From positions 124,001 through 188,000 of the forward strand of contig NZ_WBXO01000003.1 in NCBI RefSeq assembly GCF_008933955.1: a stretch of 64,000 nt of DNA, read 5' to 3'. Under the pieces are notes generated by a model, which searched no databases, had not been told where the DNA came from, and saw only the letters and a program-made list of their open reading frames with translations. The stretch comes from Heliorestis acidaminivorans (GTDB lineage: Bacteria; Bacillota; Desulfitobacteriia; Heliobacteriales; Heliobacteriaceae). Below, piece after piece: positions 17,324 through 26,289 of the stretch (its first letter is position 1; the number at the start of each line of letters is the position of its first letter). Made by a program: the position numbers and the translations under genes.

Positions 17324-19150
17324 TTATTCTCTTGACTTTTTTTGAATAGCCTTCACAGGACATTTGCTCATACAGAGGCCGCATTTTGTACATTTTTCTC
17401 TGTCTATGACATGTTGTTCTTTTATCTTACCTGTAATAGCTCGAACAGGACAGGTACGAGCACATAGTCCACATTTGCGGCATTTATCATCAATTATGGT
17501 AAATTCTAAGAAAGCTTTGCAGACGCCAGCTGGACATTTGCGCTCTATGATGTGAGCCTCATATTCTGAACGAAAATAACGAATTGTACTTAAGACAGGA
17601 TTAGGTGCAGTCTGACCTAATCCGCAAAGAGAGGCCGCTGTTATAGTTTTGGCCAGTTGCTCTAATTTCTCAAGATCTCCTACCTGACCTTCATTGTTAG
17701 TGATTTTGGCTAACAACTCTAACATTCTTTTTGTACCAATGCGACAAGGTGGACATTTGCCACAAGATTCTTCTACCGTAAACTCTAAGAAAAAACGAGC
17801 TACATCAACCATACAAGTCTCTTCATCCATTACAATAAGTCCACCAGAGCCCATCATGGAACCTAGCTCTATCAAAGTCTCATATTCAATGGGACTATCA
17901 ATATAATCTGCTGGTATACAACCGCCTGAAGGTCCTCCTGTTTGAGCGGCTTTAAACTTTTTGCCCTTAGGTATGCCACCACCTATTTTATAAATTACAT
18001 CGCCCAATCTTGTTCCCATGGGAATTTCTATTAACCCAGTATTGTTGATTTTTCCACCTAAGGCAAAAACTTTTGTTCCTTTGCTTTTCGCTGTACCTAT
18101 GGAGGAATACCATTCTGCACCGTTGTTGAGGATCATGGGGACATTAGCAAAAGTCTCTACATTATTTAGCAACGTTGGCTTGTTGAAAAGACCCTTTAGG
18201 GCAGGAAAAGGCGGCCTTGGTCGCGGCTCTCCTCTTTTCCCTTCAATAGATGCCATTAGTGCTGTCTCTTCTCCACAGACAAAAGCACCGGCTCCAAGGC
18301 GAATTTCTAGATCGAAGGAAAAGTTCTTGCCAAGAATATTTTTTCCTAATAAGCCCAACTTTCGAGCTTGCTCAATAGCTAGTTCTAATCTTTTTACAGC
18401 AAGAGGATATTCAGCTCGAACATAGATAAAACCACAGGTTGCCTCAATGGCATAACCGGCAATAGACATGGCTTCAATGATTTTGTGAGGATCACCTTCT
18501 AAGATACTGCGATCCATGAAAGCACCAGGATCACCTTCATCAGCATTACAAAGCACATATTTCTGATCTGCTTCTGCACGTGCTGTATACTCCCATTTCA
18601 GACCCGTAAGAAAGCCACCGCCGCCTCTTCCACGTAAGCCTGATGCTTTTATTTCTGCTATGACTTCTTCTGGCTTCATATCTAAAGCTTTAATCTCAGC
18701 CCGATAGCCTCCTAGGGCGATATATTCTTCTATAGATTCGGGATTAATAATTCCGCTATTACTTAATGCAATAGGCATTTGATAAGTCATGTCTTTCTCA
18801 TAAGCATAATCAAGAACGGGCTTCCCTGCAAAAAGATGAAGAGCAATAATTTTCTTAATCTTTTCTGCTGTTACTTGTACGTAAGTTACTTTTTCTTTCC
18901 CTGGTACGTAGATATCTACAATAGGTTCATAATGGCAAAGACCATTACAGCCTGTAGGTGCTACGATAACATTGTTTAAACCATAGCGTGTAATTTCTTT
19001 TCTCAAAGTTTCATAGACTTTTTGAGCACCTGCTGCTATACCGCAAGTGGCCATAGTAACGACAATGCGAATACCCTGGCGTGAATCATCAAGGTTGGCC
19101 CTTTGGAGCGTCTGCTCGCGCAATTTAGCTATTTGTTGAGCTGTTGCCAT
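17324..19150 (-). CDS. hydB: Hydrogenase NuoF-like flavoprotein subunit
   Basis: A 608-residue NADH-binding subunit. Order: an N-terminal thioredoxin-like [2Fe-2S] domain (about 25-110), the NuoF FMN/NAD domain with GLRGRGGGGFLTG (about 170-185), an SLBB segment, the SCGKCPPCRIG [4Fe-4S] site (about 458-470), and a C-terminal two-cluster ferredoxin domain (about 550-600). It passes electrons between NAD(H), ferredoxin and HydA. The longest frame starts at 19201, inside hydC, but ATG 19150 has GGAAGG nine bases upstream and overlaps the end of hydC by 26 bases, consistent with translational coupling. Confidence 0.94.
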   Translation of the reverse strand: MATAQQIAKLREQTLQRANLDDSRQGIRIVVTMATCGIAAGAQKVYETLRKEITRYGLNNVIVAPTGCNGLCHYEPIVDIYVPGKEKVTYVQVTAEKIKKIIALHLFAGKPVLDYAYEKDMTYQMPIALSNSGIINPESIEEYIALGGYRAEIKALDMKPEEVIAEIKASGLRGRGGGGFLTGLKWEYTARAEADQKYVLCNADEGDPGAFMDRSILEGDPHKIIEAMSIAGYAIEATCGFIYVRAEYPLAVKRLELAIEQARKLGLLGKNILGKNFSFDLEIRLGAGAFVCGEETALMASIEGKRGEPRPRPPFPALKGLFNKPTLLNNVETFANVPMILNNGAEWYSSIGTAKSKGTKVFALGGKINNTGLIEIPMGTRLGDVIYKIGGGIPKGKKFKAAQTGGPSGGCIPADYIDSPIEYETLIELGSMMGSGGLIVMDEETCMVDVARFFLEFTVEESCGKCPPCRIGTKRMLELLAKITNNEGQVGDLEKLEQLAKTITAASLCGLGQTAPNPVLSTIRYFRSEYEAHIIERKCPAGVCKAFLEFTIIDDKCRKCGLCARTCPVRAITGKIKEQHVIDREKCTKCGLCMSKCPVKAIQKKSRE

Positions 19151-19649
19151 CCTCTTCATCCTTCCATGCCATTTCCATGTATTTATGCACAATGCCGTCA
19201 ATTTGTTCTACCGATACTTGACTATAGACTTCATTATTCACTGTTAGTACAGGAGCAAGGCCGCAAGCACCTATACAACGTGTTGCTTCTAAGGTGAATA
19301 AACCATCTTCTGTTGTTTCACCTACTTTGATATGCAATAATTCAGCTAGCTTGTCCACGATGGCTTGAGCGCCTTTCACATAACAAGCAGTGCCAAGACA
19401 AACATGAATAGAATATGTTCCTTTCGCTTCTAAAGTAAATGCTGAATAGAAAGTTGCCACGCCGTAGACATCGGCCATAGGAACTTCTAGGGCTTCAGCA
19501 ATAAAGCTTTGTACATGAATAGGCAAATGACCAAAAAGCTCTTGGGCTTCGTGCATTACAGGAATTAGAGCACCGGCTGTTCCTTTTTTTTCTGCTATGA
19601 TTTCCCGAAGCTTATCAAACTTTTTGTTTTGACATGAGCAAATGCTCAT
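19125..19649 (-). CDS. hydC: Hydrogenase NuoE-like [2Fe-2S] subunit
   Basis: A 174-residue thioredoxin-like ferredoxin subunit. The [2Fe-2S] ligands are the pair in CLGTACYVKGA (about 84-94) and the pair in ATRCIGACGLAP (about 122-133). It starts ATG after AAAAAGGAGG. It is the first gene of a hydC-hydB-hydA operon on the minus strand; the thiD terminator lies upstream. In trimeric hydrogenases this subunit extends the electron path of the NuoF-like subunit. Confidence 0.94.
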   Translation of the reverse strand: MSICSCQNKKFDKLREIIAEKKGTAGALIPVMHEAQELFGHLPIHVQSFIAEALEVPMADVYGVATFYSAFTLEAKGTYSIHVCLGTACYVKGAQAIVDKLAELLHIKVGETTEDGLFTLEATRCIGACGLAPVLTVNNEVYSQVSVEQIDGIVHKYMEMAWKDEEDGNSSTNS

Positions 19650-19710
19650 TGATGAAGCCTCCTTTTTGTAAGATTGAAAGATTTGTAAGGACTGAGAAAG
19701 TGAGAAAAGA

Positions 19711-19767
19711 AAAAAGTGACCTTCTCTCCCTTTATATATGCACTAAGGGATGAAAAGGCCACTTTTT
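19711..19767 (-). terminator. Intrinsic terminator of the thi operon
   Basis: A long imperfect stem (19711-19732 with 19745-19767), T-rich on the minus strand, is located just after thiD. Confidence 0.8.
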
Positions 19768-19792
19768 TGAAGTCTCATACAATATTTTCTTG

Positions 19793-20617
19793 TTACTGTA
19801 AGCTTTGTTGACAAACTACCGGCCGACCTTTGCCAACATAAATAGCATTAGCAATTGATTGGCGCACCCATTTTATAGCACGAGCTGTGCTTTCAGGTAC
19901 TGAATAGGATAAGGCAAGATAAGAGGCCAGCGCTGATGCTAATGTACAACCCGTACCATGGGGATCTTGTGCTGGAACACGCTCACCTGGAAAATCATAG
20001 ATCTGTTCAGAAGAGTAGAGTATATCGACTATCTCTCCTCTGTCTTGTTGAAAATGTCCACCTTTTATCAAGACCCACTGTACGCCACAGTCTAAAAGTA
20101 AGCGAGCTGCTTTTTCCATATCCTCAGTACTTTTGATTTGCATACCTGTGAAAGCTTCCGCTTCAGGAACATTAGGTGTTAATACTGTCGTATAAGGTAA
20201 CAGCTCTTCACGAAAAGCTTTCAATCCGCCTTTATCTAATAGGCTTACACCTGTTCCTGAGTGCAGTACTGGATCAACGACTAGCACTGCTTCCTTTTCT
20301 ACTGCTTGATAGTCTCGCCAGATTTTTGCCAGACCCTGTAAAATTAAAGGGCTTTGTAACATACCTGTCTTAATAACTTGTGGACGCAGATCGTAGAGTA
20401 CTTCGGTGATTTGGGTAAGCACCCAGTTAGAATCTAAAGTATAAATATCCTGAACACCTTCGCTAGTTTGCCTTGTTAGTGCTGTTACTGCTGCCGCTCC
20501 ATAGACACCTAGTTGAGCCATCACTTTCAAGTCAGCTTGCAAGCCTGCTCCTCCACTAGGGTCTGACCCTGCGATGGAAAGCACTTTGGGGAGTTCAGGT
20601 ACGACTTTATTAATCAT
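19793..20617 (-). CDS. thiD: Hydroxymethylpyrimidine/phosphomethylpyrimidine kinase
   Basis: A 274-residue ribokinase-fold kinase phosphorylating HMP-P to HMP-PP for thiamine synthesis. The start region LSIAGSDPSGGAGLQAD (about 14-30) binds the pyrimidine, and the DPHGTGCTLASALA motif (about 220-233) contains the catalytic Asp/anion-hole GTGC. It is the third gene of thiC-thiL-thiD, 41 bases after thiL. No fused ThiE domain is present. Confidence 0.95.
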   Translation of the reverse strand: MINKVVPELPKVLSIAGSDPSGGAGLQADLKVMAQLGVYGAAAVTALTRQTSEGVQDIYTLDSNWVLTQITEVLYDLRPQVIKTGMLQSPLILQGLAKIWRDYQAVEKEAVLVVDPVLHSGTGVSLLDKGGLKAFREELLPYTTVLTPNVPEAEAFTGMQIKSTEDMEKAARLLLDCGVQWVLIKGGHFQQDRGEIVDILYSSEQIYDFPGERVPAQDPHGTGCTLASALASYLALSYSVPESTARAIKWVRQSIANAIYVGKGRPVVCQQSLQ

Positions 20618-20658
20618 TAGACACTTTCTAACTCCATAGCCATTCAGATTGTCGCAAT

Positions 20659-21756
20659 TTACTCAGTCCTAGATAAACCAGAAAAATGATTATATCCTCT
20701 AGCTTCAAGAGGGTAGCTTTTCTTCTCTTTATTCGAACTATTATAGATTCGAATACCTTCTGATGAATTTCTTAATTCACCGATAAAGGAAATGGCTGTA
20801 CCTGTCTCGTTATGAATTAACTCTTGCAGGGACTCTGCCTTTTCTCTTGCTATCGTAAAGAGTAGTTCGAAATCTTCTCCACCCGATAATGCCCAGTCAA
20901 GAGCAGATTGGTCTATGGAATGAGCTAAACTTTGTGCCTCTTCGCTAATAGGTAGGGCTGATAGATCTATAAGAGCGCCACATTGTGATTGTCGACAGAG
21001 ATGATGAATTTCACTACTTAATCCATCGCTTATGTCTAACATGGCTTTAACAGCGTCCTGCTGAACTAGTATTGATGCTTCCATAACTCTTGGTGTTGGT
21101 TCTAGATGTCGTTGCAATAGATAGCTTTCCCCTGCTCCTTTTAGCTGTGAACTCGATAATAACAAGTGAAGACCTGCCGCGGAATCTCCTAATGAGCCCG
21201 TTACAGCGATTAAGTCACCCTCTTCTCCACCACTGCGCCGTACTGGTTCTTTTATTGCTAGTCCTAATAAGGTCACATTAATAACCCATTTATCAGACTG
21301 TACTGTATCGCCACCAGCTAAAGTAATGCCATAGCAACCAGCTATCTCTCCCATAGCATAATACAAAGCTCTTACATCTTCTACAGAAGCCTTTCTAGGT
21401 ACAGCAATGGACAAAAAAGCCCAGCTAGGAACCCCTCCCATAGCCGCAATGTCGCTTATGTTGACAGCTAGGGCTTTACGACCGAGGGAAGAAATTCGTT
21501 CTGACGACCATAGAAAGTGTACGCCTTCTACAAGCATATCGGTAGTAGTTAATAAAGGCCGCTGGGGAGGAATATCGAGGATAGCTCCATCATCACCAAC
21601 AGCAAGACGGGGTGGGAAAGGACCTATTACTTTCGAGCCAAGAAGTTGGCAAAGTCGCTCATATTGATCGGCTCTCGTAGAAGCACCTTCTGCCCAAGCT
21701 TCTACGAGTTGATCAATTAGGCCAAACTCCCCAACAGCATCTATGGGTGTTGACAC
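20659..21756 (-). CDS. thiL: Thiamine-monophosphate kinase
   Basis: A 365-residue ThiL, phosphorylating thiamine-P to the active diphosphate. The family start GEFGLIDQL, the metal/ATP-binding VGDDGAILD (about 52-60), TTDMLVEGVHF (70-80), and the ISDIAAMGG and LAGGDTV blocks are all present, as is the SGGEDFELLF C-terminal motif. It starts at GTG 21756, with AGGAG about 12 bases upstream. It is 20 bases after thiC. ThiL also serves salvage of thiamine, so this operon covers the pyrimidine branch plus the last step; thiazole genes and thiE are not here. Confidence 0.95.
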   Translation of the reverse strand: MSTPIDAVGEFGLIDQLVEAWAEGASTRADQYERLCQLLGSKVIGPFPPRLAVGDDGAILDIPPQRPLLTTTDMLVEGVHFLWSSERISSLGRKALAVNISDIAAMGGVPSWAFLSIAVPRKASVEDVRALYYAMGEIAGCYGITLAGGDTVQSDKWVINVTLLGLAIKEPVRRSGGEEGDLIAVTGSLGDSAAGLHLLLSSSQLKGAGESYLLQRHLEPTPRVMEASILVQQDAVKAMLDISDGLSSEIHHLCRQSQCGALIDLSALPISEEAQSLAHSIDQSALDWALSGGEDFELLFTIAREKAESLQELIHNETGTAISFIGELRNSSEGIRIYNSSNKEKKSYPLEARGYNHFSGLSRTE

Positions 21757-21776
21757 TTTGCTTTACGCACTCCTAT

Positions 21777-23084
21777 CTAGCAAGTTCCCATGGGACGGCC
21801 AAGGTATTCGCTAACTATCTTCATAGAACAATAAGGTCCACACATGGAACAACCTTCTTTACTGCGCGTATGGGGATGCTTATCAAAAGTTGTTGGATCC
21901 ATGGCTAAGTTGCGTTGTTCTTCCCAATCTAGTGATTTTCTCGCTCTCGCCATAGCTCGATCCCAATCAGCCGCTCCTGCGACGCCCTTAGCAATATCGG
22001 CGGCATGACCAGCAATTCTTGAAGCCATAATGCCTTGACGAACAGCATCTTCATCAGGCAAGCCCAGGTGTTCAGCTGGTGTTACGTAACAAAGGAAGTC
22101 GGCACCAGCGGCGGCGGCAATAGCTCCTCCGATAGCTGATGTAATATGATCATAACCAGGAGCAACATCGGTTACTAAAGGACCTAAGACATAGAAGGGA
22201 GCATCTTGGCAAAGTCGTTTTTGTAATTTTATGTTCATTTCAACTTGATCGAGAGGTACATGACCAGGTCCTTCTACAATTACTTGAACTTCTGCGGCAC
22301 GACAACGTTCCACCAGTTCACCTAGTAAAATTAATTCCTGAATCTGACCGCGGTCAGTAGCATCAGCCAGACAACCTGGTCTTAAAGCGTCTCCAAGACT
22401 GAGCGTAATATCGTATTGACGAGCAATCTCTAAGATTTCATCAAAACGTGTAAAGAAAGGATTCTCTTTTTCGTGATGTAACATCCAACCAGTCAAAAAA
22501 GAGCCGCCTCGAGAAACAACATCAGTAATTCTGCTATGATTACGAAGCCTTTCTAAAGCTTCTAGCGTTAGTCCACAGTGAATCGTCATAAAATCAACGC
22601 CGTCTTCAGCTTGTGCTTTTACAGCTTTAATAATATCTTCTTCTGTCATAGAGATAAAAGAACCATTCTTCTCTTGTGCTTCCACTGTTGCTTGATAAAT
22701 AGGTACAGTGCCGAAAGCAATAGGGCAACCATCGATTAAAGCTCTACGTACACCATCAATGTCAGGACCAGTGCTCAAATCCATAACAGCATCGGCACCG
22801 CATTCTATGGTAATTGCTAATTTGCTTTTTTCGTAATTAATTCCAGAAGTACCTTTTGACGTTCCTATGTTGGCATTAACTTTGGTCTTTAATCCTCTTC
22901 CCACACCACAATATTTTTCTCGAGGCCGAAGATTATTTGCTGGAATCACTACTCTACCAGCAGCAATTTCAGCCCTTAAGACTTCTGGCTCCCACTTTTC
23001 TTCTTTTGCTACCTGCACCATCTCTGCTGTTACTTCACCTTGAATTGCTCGCATCATTTGTGTTCCCGGCTGAATTGTACGCAT
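21777..23084 (-). CDS. thiC: Phosphomethylpyrimidine synthase (radical SAM)
   Basis: A 435-residue ThiC that converts aminoimidazole ribotide to HMP-P. The C-terminal cluster motif is CSMCGPYC near residue 419, the C-x2-C-x3-C form seen in clostridial ThiC. Typical blocks GTSKGTSGINYE and EGPGHVPLDQVEMN are present. The open frame continues to 23213 but this extra part overlaps the riboswitch expression platform; ATG 23084 follows CCAGGAGG with ideal spacing and starts MRTIQPGTQ. It is the first gene of thiC-thiL-thiD. Confidence 0.95.
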   Translation of the reverse strand: MRTIQPGTQMMRAIQGEVTAEMVQVAKEEKWEPEVLRAEIAAGRVVIPANNLRPREKYCGVGRGLKTKVNANIGTSKGTSGINYEKSKLAITIECGADAVMDLSTGPDIDGVRRALIDGCPIAFGTVPIYQATVEAQEKNGSFISMTEEDIIKAVKAQAEDGVDFMTIHCGLTLEALERLRNHSRITDVVSRGGSFLTGWMLHHEKENPFFTRFDEILEIARQYDITLSLGDALRPGCLADATDRGQIQELILLGELVERCRAAEVQVIVEGPGHVPLDQVEMNIKLQKRLCQDAPFYVLGPLVTDVAPGYDHITSAIGGAIAAAAGADFLCYVTPAEHLGLPDEDAVRQGIMASRIAGHAADIAKGVAGAADWDRAMARARKSLDWEEQRNLAMDPTTFDKHPHTRSKEGCSMCGPYCSMKIVSEYLGRPMGTC

Positions 23085-23120
23085 AATCAATCCTCCTGGT
23101 TTTTTTACCCCTAGCAGACA

Positions 23121-23154
23121 TAAAAATCCCTCCTTAGTAATCACAAGGAGGGAT
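23121..23154 (-). terminator. Riboswitch-controlled terminator before thiC
   Basis: A perfect 10-bp stem (23126-23135 and 23145-23154) runs straight into five U on the minus strand, between the TPP aptamer and thiC. It fits a transcription-termination expression platform that switches thiC off when TPP is bound. Confidence 0.85.
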
Positions 23155-23171
23155 AGAAAATAGATCTGCTC

Positions 23172-23280
23172 TATCCGCTTTCCTCCGCTGGTATTACTCC
23201 AGATCAGGTCCAAAGGGTCGGAGTAATTAGCGCTTACTCCCTCTCAGCCCGAACATCATCGGGCTCCCCTAGCGGTCATA
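23172..23280 (-). promoter_or_regulatory. TPP riboswitch (THI element)
   Basis: The minus strand carries the conserved THI-box elements in order: GGGGAGCC, GCTGAGAGGG, ACCCTTTGGACCTGATCTGG and TAATACCAGCGGAGG. The GCCCGA/TCGGGC helix is intact. It precedes a terminator and thiC-thiL-thiD, so it should repress the operon at high thiamine diphosphate. Confidence 0.97.
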
Positions 23281-23461
23281 TATGACTGAATGGGTTATAA
23301 GTTTTTCACAAAAACAATTGTATCCTTTTTTTTTAGAAAAGTCACGCAAAAGCTTTTTTTTGTTTTTTTACAATTTTTGCCCAAAACCTTTTCTAAGCAG
23401 GATTTTGACAACATAAAGAGAAATGTTATAACAAGTAAAATATAGGGGAGGGCTATTTTTT

Positions 23462-24583
23462 TTGAGAAAAATATCAATTGAACAACTAACACCTGGCATG
23501 ATTTTAGCCCGTAGCCTATACAGCTCTGATGGGAAGACTTTGCTTGGTGCAGGTATTACTGTATCTGCCCCTTTTATTAAACGTTTACAAAAAATTGGCA
23601 TACCAGCTGTTTTTATTAAAGACCAACTTATAGATGATCTTCCCCTTCCTCAAGTGATTAGTGAAGAAGTGCGGAATGCAACGATAAAAACGGTACGAGA
23701 TATTTTTCAACGTGTTCAACTAGCTGGCGAAAACAAAATCAATGCTAAAGAAGTAAAGAAAGCAGTTTCTAGATTATTAGATGAAGTTATCTCTAATCGT
23801 CATATTTTAATTCATATGAGCGATATTCGTTCACACGACGATTATACTTTTGGTCATTCTGTTAATGTAGCCGTTCTGTCTATTATGACAGGCCTAGCTA
23901 TGGGCTATAATGAATTACAGCTTCGAGATCTAGCTTGTGGTGCTCTCTTGCATGATCTCGGGAAAATGCTTGTTCCTCTTGAAATTCTTAATAAACCAGG
24001 TGCCTTAACAGATGATGAGTTTAGGGAAATTCAAAAGCATAGCAATTATGGATTTGAGTTGATTCGCAACCAACGTGAAGAGTTCTCTAGCCTAAGCGCT
24101 CATGTGGCTTTTCAACATCACGAGCGCTTTGATGGTTCTGGCTATCCTCGAGGCCTAAAAGGTGAAGGAATTCATGAGTATGCGCGCATTGTTGCTATTG
24201 CCGATATGTACGACGCCCTCGTTGCCGATCGAGTTTATCGCAAAGCTTTTTTGCCTTATCAAGCTCATGAAATGATTCTGGCCGCCACAACCCATCATCT
24301 AGACCCAACTATTGCACAATCTTTCTTGCAAAATATCGCTATATACCCAATTGGCTCAGTTGTACAATTGAGTTCTCTAGAGATTGGTATCGTCGTAGAT
24401 GTAAACAAGCTTTTTCAGACTCGCCCTGTGGTACGCTTAATTGCCTCTACAGAAGGTCAACCTTTAACAGATTGTGTAGAAATTGATTTAACAAGACATC
24501 CAACTTTATTTATTAATAAGATACTTACAGAAAATGAGACTAATCAACTGTTATACTGCACCAGAGAAGAACAATGTAACTAG
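23462..24583 (+). CDS. HD-GYP domain protein with N-terminal DUF3391-like region
   Basis: A 373-residue protein. The N-terminal region (about 1-60, IEQLTPGMILARSLYS) resembles the segment that often precedes HD-GYP domains. The HD-GYP domain spans about 120-300, with HD at residues 164-165 (LLHDLGKML) and HHERFDGSGYP at 219-229, followed by a C-terminal beta segment (about 300-370). It probably cleaves c-di-GMP. It starts at TTG 23462 after GGGGAGGG. A small hairpin follows. It is not obviously co-transcribed with ablA, which has its own riboswitch. Confidence 0.87.
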   Translation: MRKISIEQLTPGMILARSLYSSDGKTLLGAGITVSAPFIKRLQKIGIPAVFIKDQLIDDLPLPQVISEEVRNATIKTVRDIFQRVQLAGENKINAKEVKKAVSRLLDEVISNRHILIHMSDIRSHDDYTFGHSVNVAVLSIMTGLAMGYNELQLRDLACGALLHDLGKMLVPLEILNKPGALTDDEFREIQKHSNYGFELIRNQREEFSSLSAHVAFQHHERFDGSGYPRGLKGEGIHEYARIVAIADMYDALVADRVYRKAFLPYQAHEMILAATTHHLDPTIAQSFLQNIAIYPIGSVVQLSSLEIGIVVDVNKLFQTRPVVRLIASTEGQPLTDCVEIDLTRHPTLFINKILTENETNQLLYCTREEQCN

Positions 24584-24602
24584 AGCCTAGCATTTACCTA
24601 GT

Positions 24603-24624
24603 AGGAGAACCATAAGGTTCTCCT
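24603..24624 (+). terminator. Possible intrinsic terminator after the HD-GYP gene
   Basis: Stem AGGAGAACC/GGTTCTCCT (24603-24611, 24616-24624) with a 4-base loop is followed by TACTATTTTAC. The U-tract is imperfect. Confidence 0.65.
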
Positions 24625-24682
24625 TACTATTTTACAGGCTATATTATATGTGTTATCCTAAAATAGGAAAATAAAATATTAT

Positions 24683-24803
24683 CCAGCGCTGAGTTTCACC
24701 GTTGTGGAAGCGGAGGACCCAATATTTTTGGGGTGAATCCAGTCCTTTGACTGGTAGGGTCTGCTCTTTGACCCGAATCCGACAGCTAACTTCGCAAGCG
24801 CCA
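24683..24803 (+). promoter_or_regulatory. c-di-AMP riboswitch (ydaO/yuaA type) upstream of ablA
   Basis: Signature pieces in order: GCGCTGAG opening P1, GGAGGACCCAA, TTGGGGTGAATCC, GACCCGAATCCGACAGCTAA and CTTCGCAAGCGC closing P1. These match the ydaO consensus as I know it, with small deviations (GACAG for GTCAG). A terminator follows 130 bases on, just before ablA. In this class ligand binding normally turns the gene off. A second copy lies at 31257-31379. Confidence 0.9.
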
Positions 24804-24934
24804 TAAAAGGGCATTTCCCCCAGTCTAGCACTATCTTTTTGCAGGGCACTGAGAGAGCCTATTCGCACCATTTCGTCCCATTTTTTTACTTTTATGGCAC
24901 CTCTTTGTCTGATTGTGAATTTATTGTGTTTCTT

Positions 24935-24969
24935 AGCTCTCGCTGGTATTTACGGCGAGAGCTTTTTTG
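24935..24969 (+). terminator. Riboswitch-controlled terminator before ablA
   Basis: AGCTCTCGC (24935-24943) pairs with GCGAGAGCT (24955-24963), then a run of six T. It lies between the c-di-AMP aptamer and the ablA ribosome binding site, the normal position of an expression platform. Confidence 0.88.
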
Positions 24970-25005
24970 TTAGTGCTAGTCCCAACGAATTCTAGGAGGA
25001 TGAGA

Positions 25006-26289
25006 ATGACTGAATCGCGAAAACGATATTGGCCTGACGTAACTGATGAGCAATGGAATGATTGGCGATGGCAAATGGCCAACCGCATTACAACACTCGA
25101 TGAACTACAAGAAAAAATGGCTCTCACAGAGGAGCAAGCTCATAGCATTCAACAGAGCTTGGCGAGCTTCCGTATGGCCATAACACCTTATTACTTTTCA
25201 CTTATCGATCAAGAAGATCCCAACTGCCCTATTGGCCTCCAATCCATTCCTTCTGCCTTAGAACTAGAATCTTCACCAGCTGACCAAGATGATCCTCTTC
25301 ATGAAGATGGTGACTCTCCTGTGCCTGGATTGACTCATCGCTACCCTGATCGAGTCCTCTTATTAACAACAGACCAATGCGCTATGTACTGCCGCCATTG
25401 TACAAGAAGACGCTTTGCAGGAACGAAAGATAAGCAAAGAAGTAAAAAAGAGCTCAACCAAGCTCTTAATTATATCCGAAGTTCTCCTGAAGTACGCGAT
25501 GTGCTCATCTCTGGTGGTGATGGACTCTGTATTAGCGATGAAATGTTAGAGTACTTACTTTCTGCTTTACGCAAGATTCCTCATGTTGAGATTATTCGCA
25601 TTGGCACAAGAGCACCTGTAGTAATGCCTCAAAGAATTACAGCGGAACTTATTGAAATCATTCAAAAATACCACCCTGTCTGGGTGAACACTCACTTTAA
25701 CCATCCTAAAGAGATTACGGCAGAATCAGAGCAAGCTATTGCTAGGTTGGCCAATTCCGGTGTGCCTCTTGGTAACCAGGCTGTTCTATTAAAAGGTGTT
25801 AATGACTGTCCTGTGACGATCAAAGAGCTAATGCACAAATTAGTAAAAATGCGCATTCGTCCCTATTACCTCTATCAATGTGACCTCTCTCGCGGAATTG
25901 AACATTTTCGAACATCTGTAAGTAAAGGAATCCAAATTATCGAAACCTTGCGTGGTCATACTTCGGGATTAGCTATTCCAACTTTTGTCGTCGACGCACC
26001 AGGTGGTGGCGGTAAAATACCTGTTCAACCTACTTATCTTATCTCACAATCGGACGATCAAGTAGTTTTGCGTAATTACGAAGGCTTAATCACAGTCTAT
26101 CAAGAACCTCGTGATAAACAAAGCGCCTGCGAAATCTGTGAAAAGACTTGTAATTCCAAAAAAGCAAGTCGTGCTGGCTTAGCTAAGCTTTTCCGAGGGG
26201 AAAAGGTTTGCCTTGTACCGCAAGATAATCAGCGAGATCGAAGACGAGCAGGCAACTACTACCAAAACGCGGTGGTGGAAAGTCGATGA
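25006..26289 (+). CDS. ablA: Lysine 2,3-aminomutase
   Basis: A 427-residue radical-SAM, PLP-dependent enzyme converting L-alpha-lysine to L-beta-lysine. The CxxxCxxC cluster motif is at Cys125/129/132 (QCAMYCRHCTRRR) and the PLP-binding Lys is in DAPGGGGKIPVQPT (about residue 337). The C-terminal CEICEKTC cysteines suggest the Zn site of the family. Start: ATG 25006 sits six bases after AGGAGG; the longer frame from 24967 begins in the terminator. It overlaps ablB by four bases. The pair makes the compatible solute N-epsilon-acetyl-beta-lysine, and the upstream c-di-AMP riboswitch fits osmotic control. Confidence 0.94.
   Translation: MTESRKRYWPDVTDEQWNDWRWQMANRITTLDELQEKMALTEEQAHSIQQSLASFRMAITPYYFSLIDQEDPNCPIGLQSIPSALELESSPADQDDPLHEDGDSPVPGLTHRYPDRVLLLTTDQCAMYCRHCTRRRFAGTKDKQRSKKELNQALNYIRSSPEVRDVLISGGDGLCISDEMLEYLLSALRKIPHVEIIRIGTRAPVVMPQRITAELIEIIQKYHPVWVNTHFNHPKEITAESEQAIARLANSGVPLGNQAVLLKGVNDCPVTIKELMHKLVKMRIRPYYLYQCDLSRGIEHFRTSVSKGIQIIETLRGHTSGLAIPTFVVDAPGGGGKIPVQPTYLISQSDDQVVLRNYEGLITVYQEPRDKQSACEICEKTCNSKKASRAGLAKLFRGEKVCLVPQDNQRDRRRAGNYYQNAVVESR

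Noticed and set aside
23085-23213. N-terminal extension of ThiC
   Set aside because: The sequence is the TPP riboswitch expression platform; a strong ribosome binding site supports ATG 23084.
24653-24871. 72-residue minus-strand ORF
   Set aside because: It is antisense to the c-di-AMP riboswitch and has no protein-like features.
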